From: Leeia oryzae DSM 17879
Lineage (GTDB): Bacteria > Pseudomonadota > Gammaproteobacteria > Burkholderiales > Leeiaceae
Direction of reading: 5' to 3'
DNA: 64,000 bases
NCBI RefSeq assembly: GCF_000376945.1
Contig: NZ_AQXU01000019.1
Location: forward strand, 1-64,000
Below, piece after piece: positions 51,901-61,978 of the stretch. How positions within the stretch are numbered: the first letter of the stretch is position 1; every line of letters begins with the position of its first letter. Made by a program: the position numbers and the translations under genes. The notes beneath the pieces were generated by a model. It did not search any database, had not been told where the DNA came from, and saw only the letters and a list, made by a program, of their open reading frames with translations.

Positions 51901-52252
51901 CAATGACCAGGCGCAGTTGTTGCAGGCGTTGCTGCTGTTGCGGGCTATCTGCGGCTAACTGTTGCAGTTTGCGAAACGTGTCTTCCCGGTGGCGGATGTA
52001 CAGGTCCCGCTCCTGAATAAAGGCGGGGTCGCCGGTAATGCGATAATTTTGGGTGCTGAGTTCGATTTGCAAAGAGCTTGCCCGTGCCTGGGCTATATGA
52101 TTCAAGATTTCATGGGTATGCGCCACCATGACGCTTGCATCGACTGCATCTTCGGACAGCTTCCATGTGGTAGCGCACAATCCTGCAATGACAATGGCCG
52201 CTGTCGCGAAAATGGTCAGAACCTTGTTTTCTAAACTGTAAAAAAACGTCAA
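48902..52252 (-). CDS. PAS-PAS-GAF-GGDEF-EAL membrane protein
   Basis: A 1116-residue protein. TM1 is at about 10-30, a CHASE3-like extracytoplasmic domain at about 35-180 (STQNYRITGDPAFIQERDLY), and TM2 at about 186-208. Then come PAS domains near 228-340 and 370-490, a GAF domain near 520-680, GGDEF near 690-845 and EAL near 860-1105. The GGDEF signature reads RLRGDEFAI, with Arg in place of the first Gly. EALVRW, EFIGLAEDTGLI and YIDDFGTGYSSLSYL are intact. It is therefore expected to act mainly as a c-di-GMP phosphodiesterase, with the GGDEF domain possibly regulatory. It is a single-gene unit. Confidence 0.94.
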   Translation of the reverse strand: MTFFYSLENKVLTIFATAAIVIAGLCATTWKLSEDAVDASVMVAHTHEILNHIAQARASSLQIELSTQNYRITGDPAFIQERDLYIRHREDTFRKLQQLAADSPQQQQRLQQLRLVIDQRLAISNRVQQLRATQGLAAATAYANTAPLKATRERLYRLFHDMAAEESRLLNHRNQLQQYNHRILITVATLVALFVFFVLTSTFVVMRRQLRATEASQRALADSEENLSTTLHSIGDAVLATDTHSCITRMNPVAERLTGWPFADAKGRPISDVFNIIHEETRQPALIPVEEVLTTGKAHALAGDTVLIARDGTEYPISDSASPICDTRGTLRGVVLVFRDTTLERQAQRVLLAQNELLEQHVRERTSQLQESESHLRSVVSNVPALIAYVDANQRYVYVNEQYRARFAPDRDNLTNCTVREILGEQRYAIASPLITNALQGEPQSYDWQPFPDVWQVIHYAPTRGSSGNVTGYYVLGTDITPRKHAEEKIQALNAQLEQHVHDLEHLGKGLKTLSAGNRAMLRATDERNLLDSMCTAIVEAGGYHTAVVWYAQQDKEKTLRAMAVAGYPGDLAGLNALQTTWADNAFGQGAVARAIRTRQTCIARDIVHDPNYAVWENRLYDYASAIACPLTVAGQIIGALAIYSTVPDTFGQDESLLLTESADDLAFGIATLRVKAEQQDHLSSLYRLTHFDTLTGLPNETQFTEIIQVMLDVPHPSFALLQANIEKLSDINDALGFSQGDQMLCEFATRLLHTVPPTATVARLRGDEFAILLPDSSKSSVAHLLHQLESTLSRPFGIEDISFDVSARIGVVICPEHGRSPHDLYRHMDIAVHLAKKTGRKHVIFDPDKSPDNTGRLTIASELRHAIENGDLRLYLQPKVDMRTRQVCGAEALVRWQHAQKGLIPPYEFIGLAEDTGLIKPLTEWVVETAMNLNLAWSKEDKALPIAVNLSAINLRDSKLLDHIYALRTRLGIAPGLFEIELTESTVMEDAEFALQVLHRLKDQGISLYIDDFGTGYSSLSYLQKLPVEYIKIDQSFIRNMGTSKDAELIVRSTIDLVHELGHKVVAEGIETEENWQHLAQLGCDIAQGYLIARPMASGVFQDWLSQYQQSMADS

Positions 52253-52384
52253 GTGCGTGCCTCACGGAGCCCATGCATGTCTGCAAAAAACTATTTAATG
52301 TCCTAATAATAGGTATAGACCAATAACCGTCAGCTGGCTGGCATTTTGGGGGCGTGAGGCAGAAAAAACAGGGATGGGAAGATC

Positions 52385-52423
52385 AAAAAAATAAACCCGC
52401 ATGCAGAGAGGTCTGCATGCGGG
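52385..52423 (-). terminator. Rho-independent terminator of Aer-like gene
   Basis: A 12-bp stem (CCCGCATGCAGA with TCTGCATGCGGG, 4-base loop) is followed on the minus strand by a T-rich run. Confidence 0.9.
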
Positions 52424-52446
52424 GTAAGCAAAAACTAATAAAGGGC

Positions 52447-54036
52447 TTAGAGCGACTTCTTGAAGTGAGCCAGCAGGTCGTTCAGCTCCTGAGATGTGCT
52501 CTCCAGTCCATGCGCAGCCACGCTGATATGGGTGCCCGTCTGGATGTTGGTAGCTGACAAGTCGCTAATCCGGGTCATGCTGACGGCAATCTCGTTAGAG
52601 GTGCTGGACTGGTGTGCCAGCATGCTGGCAATTTCTTTGGCTTTGGTGCTTACCTGGTCACTGGCTACCGAGATGTGTTCCAGGCTCTCTTTGTTGCCAT
52701 GGATCAGCGTGGTGCTGTTTTCTACCGCATTGACCACTTCGCCAATGTGAGTGATGGTATGGTGAATGCCATTCTGGATCTGGTTGATGGTGGCAGTGAT
52801 TTCCACTGTGGTATTGGCGGTACGCTCTGCCAGTTTTCTGACTTCGTCAGCCACAACCGCAAAACCCCGGCCTTGTTCACCTGCGCGTGCGGCTTCAATG
52901 GCTGCATTGAGTGCCAGCAGGTTGGTCTGATCGGCAATTTCCTTGATGGTGGTGGTCAGCTGGTCAATCTGGTTGGCCGCTGTCTGCAAGGTTTCCATCT
53001 GATTGTGCGTGGTATTCACCACGCTGACCACTTCACTGACTGCCTTGATAGAGGCTTCAACCTGCTGGCGACCGTCATTGACAATGGTCTGCGTTTTTTC
53101 AGCTTCCATCGCACTGGACTGGGTGGCATCCGAGATCTCGGCAATCGAGCCGCTCAGTTCTTCCAGCGATGCCGTCATGTGGTTGATGCCTTCCAGGGCT
53201 ACCTCGGTTTCGCGGTCCATTTTTTCAGCTTGTTCACGCAGTTGCTCTGCATCTTTCTGCACATTCTTGGCTGCATGCAATACATCGCAGAACGTTGCAC
53301 GCAGGTTAATGCGCATGGTCTGCAATGAGGTCAGCAGCGCGGCCATTTCTCTGAAGCCGGAAATCTGGATGTTCTCGCGCAGGTCGTTTTCGCTAATCTT
53401 CTGCACGGCCAGTTGGGCCTGCTTGATCGGCTTGCTAATCAGCCCATAGAGCCATGCCATTAGCCCTGCAACCACCAGACCGCTGATGCCAGCTACCCCA
53501 TAACGGATATTGTCAGATACCGGGAGGGCCATGGATGCAATGGCCAGCAGCATAATGACGGTGAAGATGACCATGTACAGTGACAGGGGCAGGCCTTGCT
53601 TGATCGGGGTGGCGCTCAGGCTGGCCTGACCGGCATTGACGGCTTTGTACAGGGCATCGGCCTGGCGGACATCTTCCGGTTTGGGCGTGTTACGCACAGA
53701 TACGTAGCCAGTGGTTTTTCCGTTTTCGGTAATCGGGCTGACGTAGGCTTCTACCCAGTAAAAGTCCCCGTTTTTGGCGCGGTTCTTGACGATGCCGCGC
53801 CACGGACTGTTGGCTTTGGCGGTGACCCACAAGTCTGCAAAGGCAGAGGGGGGCATGTCAGGATGGCGCACAATATTGTGTGCCTGATGCAGCAATTCGT
53901 CTTTTGTGTAGCCGCTGATATCCAGAAAGGCCTGATTTACGTAGGTGATCCGTCCTTTCAAATCCGTTTTGGTTACAATCGGACTGCTTGGATCAACAAA
54001 ACGTTCATGATCAGTGACGGGGAAATTTTTGCGCAT
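52447..54036 (-). CDS. PAS-containing chemoreceptor (Aer-like)
   Basis: A 529-residue receptor with a cytoplasmic N-terminal PAS domain (about 15-125; [20 protein letters not shown] and [18 protein letters not shown] are typical of FAD-binding Aer). Two close hydrophobic segments at about 155-205 follow, then a HAMP-like linker and a signalling domain with [20 protein letters not shown]. There is no large periplasmic domain, so it probably senses redox or energy state and drives aerotaxis. It has its own terminator. Confidence 0.93.
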   Translation of the reverse strand: MRKNFPVTDHERFVDPSSPIVTKTDLKGRITYVNQAFLDISGYTKDELLHQAHNIVRHPDMPPSAFADLWVTAKANSPWRGIVKNRAKNGDFYWVEAYVSPITENGKTTGYVSVRNTPKPEDVRQADALYKAVNAGQASLSATPIKQGLPLSLYMVIFTVIMLLAIASMALPVSDNIRYGVAGISGLVVAGLMAWLYGLISKPIKQAQLAVQKISENDLRENIQISGFREMAALLTSLQTMRINLRATFCDVLHAAKNVQKDAEQLREQAEKMDRETEVALEGINHMTASLEELSGSIAEISDATQSSAMEAEKTQTIVNDGRQQVEASIKAVSEVVSVVNTTHNQMETLQTAANQIDQLTTTIKEIADQTNLLALNAAIEAARAGEQGRGFAVVADEVRKLAERTANTTVEITATINQIQNGIHHTITHIGEVVNAVENSTTLIHGNKESLEHISVASDQVSTKAKEIASMLAHQSSTSNEIAVSMTRISDLSATNIQTGTHISVAAHGLESTSQELNDLLAHFKKSL

Positions 54037-54328
54037 GTGAGTGTCCGGCTATTGGTTTATTTTATGGGCTAGAGTGTAGCGAATCCCTGCTTTTTTTAAT
54101 AGTTAATTGATGAAAAACGCAGGCGTATGATTGACGTTTTACTGCTTGTATGTATATGGCATTTTTATTCGGTTTTTTAAGGCGAATTTCAGTTTTACCA
54201 TGATAGTGAGCCGACAAATGATCGGGAACGACGGCAAGCTGGTGATTATCGACGTACCGGGATGATGACGTTATCCGGATTTGGTAAGCAAATGGCCGGT
54301 GCACCGGCACACATTGGTAAGGGATGGT

Positions 54329-55252
54329 ATGGCGACATGCTTGGATGGGGGCGTTGTTCGGCAGTTGATCGATGCAATGAGGCTGCTGGATCACCATGAT
54401 GCCCGGCAAGTCGGACAGCGCTTTGTGCCATGGCGCCTCCACGGGCAACGGCACGGCTGGCTGCAACGGCGTTACCTGACGGAGCATGCAGAGCTTGCAG
54501 CATGCTTTACGACCCGGGGAGCAGAGAATGAGTTATCTCTGGAGATGGCGCCGCATGCATTGGCATCGGGGGACTTGTCTCGCTGTTTGCATCAGCTGTT
54601 TCGGCAGGGGGTGTTTATCGAATGGCGGGATGAAGCATTTCCGGTCCGGCCGGTGAGCGATGACTTTGCCGCAGCGCCTTTGCAGGATCTGGCGCTGGAG
54701 CGCGGGTGCTTCCGCTTGCTGGGCCTGACCAGCCGGGCTGTGCATGTCAATGTCTGGTGCGGCCCTGAGAACGACAGGCGAGTGTGGGTGGCACGGCGTA
54801 GTCTGAGCAAGCAGGTGGACCCGGGCAAACTGGATAACACCATTGCCGGGGGCATTGCGGCAGGCGAGTCGGTCATCGAGGCGCTATGTCGGGAGGCCTG
54901 GGAAGAAGCCGGCTTGTCTTTGACGGCTTCTGATGTCAGCCACAGGGCGATGTTGCCGGTCTTGTCGATGCGGCTCTTGCCGGAAGGTTTGCACCGGGAA
55001 TGGCTGTTTATCGAAGATATCGAGGTGGATGACGCATTCCGGCCGCAGAATCAGGACGGGGAGGTGGCCGGTTTTGCCTTGCTGGATGTTCCAACGCTGG
55101 CAACCAGTATATTGGCCGGCCAGTTTACCCGCGATGCCGCCTTGACCCTGCTGTGCAGTATGTCGGCCCAAGGCGTCTTTGGTGCTTACAAGCCGTTGTT
55201 TGACGACTGGCTGGCCCAGCGGGAGATGCTGACGCTGTTTAGTGAAACCTGA
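54329..55252 (+). CDS. DUF4743/Nudix hydrolase
   Basis: A protein of about 307 residues. The N-terminal half is a DUF4743-type domain (FVPWRLHGQRHGWLQRRYL). The C-terminal Nudix fold has GGIAAGESVIEALCREAWEE followed by AGL, a complete Nudix box with the metal-binding REXXEE core. Relatives in yeast and plants act on thiamine-related or nucleoside diphosphates; the bacterial substrate is unclear. The ATG at 54329 has an AAGGGAT site; an in-frame TTG at 54281 would add 16 residues. Confidence 0.87.
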   Translation: MATCLDGGVVRQLIDAMRLLDHHDARQVGQRFVPWRLHGQRHGWLQRRYLTEHAELAACFTTRGAENELSLEMAPHALASGDLSRCLHQLFRQGVFIEWRDEAFPVRPVSDDFAAAPLQDLALERGCFRLLGLTSRAVHVNVWCGPENDRRVWVARRSLSKQVDPGKLDNTIAGGIAAGESVIEALCREAWEEAGLSLTASDVSHRAMLPVLSMRLLPEGLHREWLFIEDIEVDDAFRPQNQDGEVAGFALLDVPTLATSILAGQFTRDAALTLLCSMSAQGVFGAYKPLFDDWLAQREMLTLFSET

Positions 55253-55274
55253 GCTGGCATGTGATTTGCTTAAT

Positions 55275-55310
55275 ACAGACCATAGAGAATTTATAACCCC
55301 CATGGTCTGT
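55275..55310. promoter_or_regulatory. Inverted repeat upstream of 66-residue gene
   Basis: ACAGACCAT (55275-55283) pairs with ATGGTCTGT (55302-55310) around an 18-base A/T-rich centre, 19 bases before the next start codon. It may be an operator or the terminator/leader of the Nudix gene; there is no good T-run. Confidence 0.35.
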
Positions 55311-55329
55311 TCATTAAAAGGAGTTCATC

Positions 55330-55530
55330 ATGCCAGCTCAAATCGTACAAAATCTGACCCGTGAAGAACGTAATACCTTGAAATCTCGCGTACATGCGGT
55401 GGAAAAGGAACTGAAGTTCTGGAGTTCACAGCCGCTAAGCGCATTTACCCAACGCCGTGTGCATGATCTGGAAGAGTTGCTGATGCAGTTGCGCGGTGCT
55501 TTTCCGCATGGTGCGGCGCGTGCAGCCTGA
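55330..55530 (+). CDS. Small hypothetical protein (66 aa)
   Basis: A soluble, mostly helical, charged 66-residue product (MPAQIVQNLTREERNTLKSR at its start). It has a very good AAAAGGAG ribosome site six bases before the ATG, which makes it a real gene despite the length. It is followed by a strong terminator. No family recognised. A helical dimer or a small regulator is possible. Confidence 0.65.
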   Translation: MPAQIVQNLTREERNTLKSRVHAVEKELKFWSSQPLSAFTQRRVHDLEELLMQLRGAFPHGAARAA

Positions 55531-55594
55531 CTTGCGTGTCATGTTGTGGTGCATCATGCACAAGAATGAGGCGGTCATGACAGGCAGCTACAAC

Positions 55595-55620
55595 AAAAAA
55601 CCCGCTCAGGCGGGTTTTTT
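55595..55620. terminator. Bidirectional rho-independent terminator
   Basis: AAAAAACCCGC pairs with GCGGGTTTTTT around TCAG. It serves the 66-residue gene and convergent glcB. Confidence 0.92.
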
Positions 55621-55648
55621 GTTTACTGCTTGATCAAGTGGATGGGGC

Positions 55649-57814
55649 TCAGGCACTGGCCTTGGCCACTTGGCGCCATTGGTGCAGCAACGGTTCAGTG
55701 TATCCGCTAGGTTGTGCGCAACCCTTGAAGATCAGGTCTGAAGCGGCTTTGAACGCAATCGAGTGTTCAAAGTCTGGCGCCATGGGCTTGTAAGCCGGGT
55801 CGCCCGCATTTTGCTGGTCCACAATGCTGGCCATGCGCTTCAGGGTTTCTTCTACCTGGGCGGCTGGTACCACGCCATGACGCAGCCAGTTGGCAATGTG
55901 CTGGCTGGAAATCCGCAAGGTGGCGCGGTCTTCCATCAGGCCGATATTATGGATGTCCGGCACTTTGGAGCACCCCACGCCTTGTTCTACCCAGCGCACC
56001 ACATAACCCAGAATGCCCTGTGCGTTGTTGTCCAGCTCTTGTTGCCGTTCTTCTGCCGACCAGTTGGCGTTGTCTGCCACCGGAATGGTCAGCAAATCGT
56101 TCAGATAATCGACCTTGGACTGTTTTTCCAGCTGGGACTGGACGTCCTGCACGTTGATCTGGTGGTAGTGCAGTGCGTGCAAGACAGCCGCGGTTGGTGA
56201 CGGTACCCAGGCGGTATTGGCACCGGCTTTCGGATGGGCGATTTTCTGCTGCAGCATGTCGGCCATCAGGTCCGGCATGGCCCACATGCCTTTGCCGATC
56301 TGGGCGTAGCCGCGCAGGCCGCATTCCAGGCCAATCTGCACGTTGTTCAGCTCATAAGAAGAAATCCACTTGGCTTTCTTCATGTCGCCTTTGCGAACCA
56401 TCGGGCCTGCTTCCATGGAGGTATGCATTTCGTCGCCGGTACGGTCCAGGAAACCGGTGTTAATGAAGGCCACGCGCGAAGATGCTGCGGCGATACAGGC
56501 TTTCAGGTTCACGCTGGTACGGCGCTCTTCGTCCATGATGCCCATCTTGACGGTAAAGCGTGGCAAGCCCAGCAGGTCTTCAACCCGGCCAAACAGTTCG
56601 TTGGCAAAAGCGACTTCATCCGGGCCATGCATTTTCGGTTTCACGATATAAATGGAGCCAGTGCGCGAGTTGCCTTTGCGCTTTAGGTCATGCATGGCAA
56701 TCAGGGTGGTCACAATGCCATCCATGATGCCTTCCGGCACTTCGGCGCCGTCTGCCAGCAGGATGGTCGGGTTGGTCATCAAATGCCCGACGTTACGCAC
56801 AAACAGCAGCGAACGGCCATGCAGCACCAGGGTGTCGCCATTCGGGGTGGTATAGCGGCGGTCTTCATTCATCCGGCGGGTGAAGGTTTTGCTGCCTTTG
56901 CTGACTTCTTCAGTCAAATCACCTTTCATCAGGCCAAGCCAGTTGCGGTAAATCACCACTTTGTCGTCCGCATCCACTGCGGCAACAGAGTCTTCGCAAT
57001 CCATGATGGTACTGACGGCCGCTTCCATTACGATGTCTTTGACGCCTGCCAGATCTTGCGCGCCAATCAGGTTGGATTTATCGATCTGCAAGTCGAAATG
57101 GAGAGCGTTCTGCTTGAACAGGATGCTGGTAGGAGCATCGGTAGTGCCGTTATAGCCGACAAACGCACTGGCGTCTTTCAGACCGGTCTTGCTGCCATCG
57201 ACCAGCGTCACTTGCAGCTGGCCATTTGCCACCTGGTAAGCCGTGGCCTGATGGTGCGAGCCAGATGCCAGCGGTACGCTCTGGTCCAGAAAATCACGGC
57301 CAAACTTGATGACCTTGTCGCCACGGGCCGGGTTGTATGCGTTGCCTTTTTCTGCGCCACCGTCTTCAGAGATGGCGTCGGTGCCGTACAGCGCATCGTA
57401 CAGGCTGCCCCAGCGTGCATTGGCCGCATTCAGGGCATAGCGCGCATTCATGACCGGTACCACCAGCTGCGGGCCGGCCTGCTGGGCGATTTCGGTATCG
57501 ACATTCGGGGTATCAACCTTCACGTTGGCTGGCACGGGGCGCAGGTAGCCAATGCTTTCCAGAAAACCGCGATAGGCAGCCATGTCCCGGATCGGCCCCG
57601 GGTTAGCACGGTGCCATTGGTCAATCTCGGTTTGCAGGCGGTCACGCTCGGCCAGCAAGGCTTTGTTCTTGGGGGCCAGATCGTGGATCAGGGTATCCAC
57701 ACCCGCCCAGAAAGCGGCCGGGTTAATGCCGGTGCCGGGCAGGGCTTCTTGCTCGATGAACGCATGAAAATTGCTGGCCAGTTGCAAACGATGAAGATTG
57801 ATCCGTTGTGTCAT
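55649..57814 (-). CDS. glcB: Malate synthase G
   Basis: A 721-residue monomeric malate synthase, the usual length for the G isoform. It condenses glyoxylate with acetyl-CoA to malate. Hallmarks are [20 protein letters not shown], the catalytic Arg/Glu region around [35 protein letters not shown] and [20 protein letters not shown], plus [19 protein letters not shown] near the C-terminus. It is divergent from a LysR gene that may control it. Isocitrate lyase, the partner of the glyoxylate shunt, lies 3 kb away. Confidence 0.97.
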   Translation of the reverse strand: MTQRINLHRLQLASNFHAFIEQEALPGTGINPAAFWAGVDTLIHDLAPKNKALLAERDRLQTEIDQWHRANPGPIRDMAAYRGFLESIGYLRPVPANVKVDTPNVDTEIAQQAGPQLVVPVMNARYALNAANARWGSLYDALYGTDAISEDGGAEKGNAYNPARGDKVIKFGRDFLDQSVPLASGSHHQATAYQVANGQLQVTLVDGSKTGLKDASAFVGYNGTTDAPTSILFKQNALHFDLQIDKSNLIGAQDLAGVKDIVMEAAVSTIMDCEDSVAAVDADDKVVIYRNWLGLMKGDLTEEVSKGSKTFTRRMNEDRRYTTPNGDTLVLHGRSLLFVRNVGHLMTNPTILLADGAEVPEGIMDGIVTTLIAMHDLKRKGNSRTGSIYIVKPKMHGPDEVAFANELFGRVEDLLGLPRFTVKMGIMDEERRTSVNLKACIAAASSRVAFINTGFLDRTGDEMHTSMEAGPMVRKGDMKKAKWISSYELNNVQIGLECGLRGYAQIGKGMWAMPDLMADMLQQKIAHPKAGANTAWVPSPTAAVLHALHYHQINVQDVQSQLEKQSKVDYLNDLLTIPVADNANWSAEERQQELDNNAQGILGYVVRWVEQGVGCSKVPDIHNIGLMEDRATLRISSQHIANWLRHGVVPAAQVEETLKRMASIVDQQNAGDPAYKPMAPDFEHSIAFKAASDLIFKGCAQPSGYTEPLLHQWRQVAKASA

Positions 57815-57965
57815 GTCGGTACTCGCTTTTAGAGGGATTTGGTTTTATTTTAGCTGCAATGCAACAAGTCTATGCGGGTATTCGCGCAAATAGAATAGCG
57901 ATTTTTGTCAAATGATCTTTTACTTATGGTATTAAATGGAAACATGAAGAACCGGGAGTACCGAC

Positions 57966-58865
57966 ATGGATCCGTTTATCCAGATCACCTCGTTTGTCGG
58001 GGTGGCCACCAAAGGCAGTTTATCGGCCGTTGCACGGGATGAAGGCGTCACGCCGGCCATTATCGGACGGCGCATCGATGCGCTGGAAGCCAGGCTGGGC
58101 GTGAAACTGCTGCTGCGCACTACCCGAAAAACCACGCTCACGTTTGAAGGCGTTGCGTTTCTGGAAGACTGTCAGCGCATTCTGAACGATCTGGCCAATG
58201 CAGAAGCCGCGGTCACGCTGGGTGGTGCCAAGGCCAGCGGGCATTTGCGGGTATCGGCACCGGCTGGTTTTGGCCGCCGTTATATTGCCCCGCTGGTACA
58301 GCAATTTTCACGCATGCACCCCGAGGTTTCCGTGTCGCTGGAGCTGACTGACCGACTGGTGGATTTGGTGAATGAAGGTATCGACTGCGCCATTCGCATC
58401 GGGGGGTTGGCTGATTCCAGTCTGGTCAGCGTGAAACTGGCAGAAAATCGCCGCGTGGTGGTGGCCAGCCCGGACTATCTGGCGAAGTTCGGTTACCCGC
58501 AACACCCGCAAGAACTCATGCAGCATCAATGCCTGTTGCTGACAGGCAGCAGCCAGCACCGGGGGTGGATGTTCCAGATCAAAGACGAGATTCAGCTGGT
58601 CAAGGTGGCGGGACAACTAGAGTGTAATGATGGTGCCGTCTTGCATGAATGGGCGCTGGCCGGGCTGGGGCTGGCATGGCGCAGCTGGTGGGAAGTCGGG
58701 CAGGATATCGGGGCAGGGCGGCTGGTCACGGTGCTGGATGACTTTGCCGCACCGCCCAGCGGTATTCATGCCTTGTTCCCGCAGCGGCAACTGCCACTGC
58801 GGTTACGCCTCTTTGTGGACTATATCAAATCGTACTTTGGCCAGTCGCCGGCATGGGCTGGCTGA
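57966..58865 (+). CDS. LysR-family transcriptional regulator
   Basis: A 299-residue LysR protein. The HTH is at about 15-40 (TKGSLSAVARDEGVTPAIIG), and the effector domain is of the CrgA/AaeR-like group (SGHLRVSAPAGFGRRYIAPL). It starts 151 bases from glcB on the other strand, so control of malate synthase is a fair inference. It is followed closely by convergent pdxH. Confidence 0.92.
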   Translation: MDPFIQITSFVGVATKGSLSAVARDEGVTPAIIGRRIDALEARLGVKLLLRTTRKTTLTFEGVAFLEDCQRILNDLANAEAAVTLGGAKASGHLRVSAPAGFGRRYIAPLVQQFSRMHPEVSVSLELTDRLVDLVNEGIDCAIRIGGLADSSLVSVKLAENRRVVVASPDYLAKFGYPQHPQELMQHQCLLLTGSSQHRGWMFQIKDEIQLVKVAGQLECNDGAVLHEWALAGLGLAWRSWWEVGQDIGAGRLVTVLDDFAAPPSGIHALFPQRQLPLRLRLFVDYIKSYFGQSPAWAG

Positions 58866-58881
58866 TACAACCCTGCAGGCC

Positions 58882-59520
58882 TCAGGGCGCCAGCCGGCTG
58901 CGTTCCCATTCGCCGTTGTTTAGTTCATACAGCACACGGTCATGCAGGCGGCTAGGGCGGCCCTGCCAGAATTCGACGCGGTCTGGTGTGACACCATAGC
59001 CACCCCAGTGCGGCGGGCGCGGTACGTGGGTCAGGTATTTCATGCCAAACTCGGCCGCACGGGTCACCAGCACAGATTTGCCGCTGATCTTGGTACTTTG
59101 CTCGGATGCCCACGCACCTATGCGGCTGGTGTACGGGCGGCTGTTGAAATACTGGTCAGATGCTTCATCAGACAACTTCTCGATTTTGCCTTCGATGCGT
59201 ACCTGGCGCTCCAGCTCCGGCCAGAAAAAGGTAATGGCCACATACGGAGTCGCAGCAATCTGCTGCCCTTTGCGGCTGAGATAGTTGGTAAAAAACTGGA
59301 ACTGGCCGTTTTCTATCCCTTTTAGCAGCACAATGCGCGCGCTCGGGCGGCCATCTTCGCCCACGGTGGTCACGTGCATGGCTGTCGGTTCTGGTACTTC
59401 GGCCGTCATGGCTTCTTTCAGCCATTGCTCAAACTGGGTAATCGGGCTTTTTGCGCAGTCTTCCGGAGACAGCTCCTGCTTAGAGTAGTCTTTTCTGATA
59501 TCCGCTAGATTTAGTGCCAT
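58882..59520 (-). CDS. pdxH: Pyridoxamine 5'-phosphate oxidase
   Basis: A 212-residue FMN enzyme that oxidises pyridoxine or pyridoxamine 5'-phosphate to pyridoxal phosphate. It has the typical opening [20 protein letters not shown]. The FMN/PNP sites include [39 protein letters not shown] and [40 protein letters not shown] and [12 protein letters not shown] close it. Length and motifs are normal; it is a single-gene unit. Confidence 0.97.
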   Translation of the reverse strand: MALNLADIRKDYSKQELSPEDCAKSPITQFEQWLKEAMTAEVPEPTAMHVTTVGEDGRPSARIVLLKGIENGQFQFFTNYLSRKGQQIAATPYVAITFFWPELERQVRIEGKIEKLSDEASDQYFNSRPYTSRIGAWASEQSTKISGKSVLVTRAAEFGMKYLTHVPRPPHWGGYGVTPDRVEFWQGRPSRLHDRVLYELNNGEWERSRLAP

Positions 59521-59640
59521 GGTCTGTGGTGCTTTCAGGGAGGAAGCCGTATTGTCAGATGCTTTACCGGCGGGATCAACCCCGTTTTGCGGAATTTACG
59601 GTTGCAGCTAGTTATCTGCCTGTTAACAGCGCAAAGAGTC

Positions 59641-60519
59641 TCAGGATGATTTGGGGCCGCGACGAAAGCTGATCCGGCCACTCACCAGCGCGATAAAGAT
59701 CAGTATGCAGCCAGCCAGCTGGATGCGGCTCATGGCATCATTCAGCCACCAGGCCGCCAGCAGGCTGGTCCAGACCGGTTCCAGCGTCATGATCAACGCC
59801 GCATGCTTGACCGGAGTCAGGCTCTGCGCCTTGATCTGCAGGAAAAACCGCAGGCTGGTGGCAATGAAAATACTCGCCAGCAGCCATCCCAATGTGGTCG
59901 TCCCAAACTGCGGTGGCCAGCTTTCTTGTGTCAGGCCGACCAGCAAGGAGACTGCGCCCGTCAGGCTTAACTGGATGGCGGTCAGACAGGCAATGGGGAT
60001 GCCGGTCGAAAAACGGGAATTCAGGTTGAACTGAATGGCAAACCCGAAGGCGCTGGCCAGAAACAGGCTGTCTGCCATTGTCAGTTGCAGGCCATGTTCC
60101 AGAGACAGGCACGCCAGCCCGATGGTGGCCACTCCGGTGGCCAGCCAGTTTTGCAGCGGCAGATGAATCCGGAACATCAGCAAACCCATGATGGGCGCCA
60201 GGATCATGCCCAGGCTACTGATAAATGCGCCTACGCCCACATGGGTGGCATGGTGCAGACCTACCATCCAGCACATCATTGCCACCGTCATTACTGCCCC
60301 GGTCAGCAGAGACTTCTTGATCTGTCTGGCATTCAGTTGCCGGAAATCCGCCAGACCGAACAAACCCACAAACAGGCCGGCAATCAGAAAACGTACCCCC
60401 AGAAACAGCAGCGGCGGCATGACTTCCATGGTTTTCAGCGAAAATATCCAGCCTGCCGCCGCGATCAGGGTAACGATGATCATCAGCAGGTCGGCCTTGA
60501 CATGGGTGGCGTGTTTCAC
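59641..60519 (-). CDS. DMT-family (EamA) exporter
   Basis: A 292-residue membrane protein with ten predicted helices and two EamA repeats. The first repeat has LIAAAGWIFSLKTMEVMPPL, and the second ends with EPVWTSLLAAWWLNDAMSRI. Members export amino acids or other metabolites. The substrate is unknown. It lies downstream of aceA on the same strand but behind a terminator. Confidence 0.9.
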   Translation of the reverse strand: MKHATHVKADLLMIIVTLIAAAGWIFSLKTMEVMPPLLFLGVRFLIAGLFVGLFGLADFRQLNARQIKKSLLTGAVMTVAMMCWMVGLHHATHVGVGAFISSLGMILAPIMGLLMFRIHLPLQNWLATGVATIGLACLSLEHGLQLTMADSLFLASAFGFAIQFNLNSRFSTGIPIACLTAIQLSLTGAVSLLVGLTQESWPPQFGTTTLGWLLASIFIATSLRFFLQIKAQSLTPVKHAALIMTLEPVWTSLLAAWWLNDAMSRIQLAGCILIFIALVSGRISFRRGPKSS

Positions 60520-60595
60520 GCGAGATTCCAGTTACAAATAGGCTTACAGCGTGGGGGCAAAGCAAGCGGGGTCATGGATGTCAGTAGCTCAAAAA

Positions 60596-60627
60596 CAAAA
60601 CCCCCAGCGTTTAGTCTGGGGGTTTTG
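60596..60627. terminator. Rho-independent terminator of aceA
   Basis: CAAAACCCCCAG pairs with CTGGGGGTTTTG around an 8-base loop, 53 bases past the aceA stop. T-rich arms serve both directions. Confidence 0.9.
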
Positions 60628-60679
60628 TCATGTTACACAGGACACACCGCAAAGGCCAGCGTGCCAGACGAAAATCGTC

Positions 60680-61978
60680 TTAGTGGAACTGTTCTTCTTC
60701 GGTAGAACCGGTCAGTGCGGTCACGGAAGACGCGCCACCCTGGATAACGGTGGTGACATCGTCAAAGTAACCGGTGCCGACTTCCTGCTGGTGAGAAACA
60801 AACGTGTAACCGCGTTCGCGAGCGGCGAACTCAGGCTCTTGCACTTTCTCAACATAGGCTGACATGCCGCGTGCCACATAGTCTTGCGCCAAGTCGAACA
60901 TGTTGTACCACATGTTGTGAATGCCGGCCAATGTGATGAACTGGTATTTGTAACCCATGGCACCCAGTTCACGCTGGAATTTGGCGATGGTGGCATCGTC
61001 CAGGTTTTTCTTCCAGTTAAAGGATGGCGAGCAGTTGTAAGCCAACAGTTTGCCTGGGTGTTTTGCATGTACGGCTTCTGCAAATTTGCGGGCAAATTCC
61101 AGATCTGGCGTACCGGTTTCACACCATACCAGGTCAGCGTAGTCTGCGTAGGCAACGGCGCGGGAGATGGCTTGTTCCAGACCTTTCTTGGTCTTGTAGA
61201 AGCCTTCAGCGGTACGCTCACCGGTCAGGAACGGTTTGTCATTGTCGTCGTAGTCAGACGTCAGCAAGTCAGCAGCTTCTGCATCGGTACGGGCAATCAC
61301 CAGCGTTGGCACACCGTAAACGTCAGCAGCCATACGGGCAGCGATCAGTTTCTGGATGGCTTCTTGTGTTGGCACCAACACTTTACCGCCCATGTGGCCA
61401 CATTTTTTCACGGAAGCCAGTTGGTCTTCCCAGTGAACGCCAGCTGCACCAGAGCGGATCATGGCTTTCATCAGTTCAAAGGCGTTCAGTACGCCACCAA
61501 AGCCGGCTTCAGCATCGGCTACGATAGGCGCGTGGTAATCGATGTACCCTTTGTCGCCTGGGTTCAGACCTTTGGACCACTGGATTTCATCTGCACGGGT
61601 AAACGCATTGTTGATGCGCTCTACGACCTTAGGCACAGAATCCACTGGATACAGGGATTGGTCAGGGTACATTGCTGCGTATTCGTTATTGTCGGCAGCT
61701 ACTTGCCAGCCAGACAGATAGATTGCCTTGATACCGGCTTTGACCTGTTGCATGGCCTGACCACCGGTCAGCGCGCCAAGACAGTTCACATAAGGTTCGT
61801 TGTTGACCAGGTTCCACAGTTTTTCGGCGCCACGGCGAGCAAGGGTATGCTCAACTTGTACAGAGCCACGCAGACGAACAACGTCTGCTGCGCTATAACC
61901 GCGTTTGATGCCTTTCCAGCGTGGATTTTCTGCCCAGTCTTTTTCCAGAGCGGCGATTTGTTGTTCACGTGTAGTCAT
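60680..61978 (-). CDS. aceA: Isocitrate lyase
   Basis: A 432-residue enzyme that splits isocitrate into glyoxylate and succinate. The signature [14 protein letters not shown] holds the catalytic Cys. The phosphoenolpyruvate-mutase-like core includes [16 protein letters not shown] and [14 protein letters not shown], and [18 protein letters not shown] follows. Together with malate synthase G at 55649-57814 it gives a complete glyoxylate shunt for growth on C2 compounds. It has an AAGGGG ribosome site and a long gene-free region upstream. Confidence 0.97.
   Translation of the reverse strand: MTTREQQIAALEKDWAENPRWKGIKRGYSAADVVRLRGSVQVEHTLARRGAEKLWNLVNNEPYVNCLGALTGGQAMQQVKAGIKAIYLSGWQVAADNNEYAAMYPDQSLYPVDSVPKVVERINNAFTRADEIQWSKGLNPGDKGYIDYHAPIVADAEAGFGGVLNAFELMKAMIRSGAAGVHWEDQLASVKKCGHMGGKVLVPTQEAIQKLIAARMAADVYGVPTLVIARTDAEAADLLTSDYDDNDKPFLTGERTAEGFYKTKKGLEQAISRAVAYADYADLVWCETGTPDLEFARKFAEAVHAKHPGKLLAYNCSPSFNWKKNLDDATIAKFQRELGAMGYKYQFITLAGIHNMWYNMFDLAQDYVARGMSAYVEKVQEPEFAARERGYTFVSHQQEVGTGYFDDVTTVIQGGASSVTALTGSTEEEQFH

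Noticed and set aside
56690-57832. A 380-codon open frame on the plus strand opposite glcB
   Set aside because: A shadow of malate synthase G caused by its codon use; no start signal.
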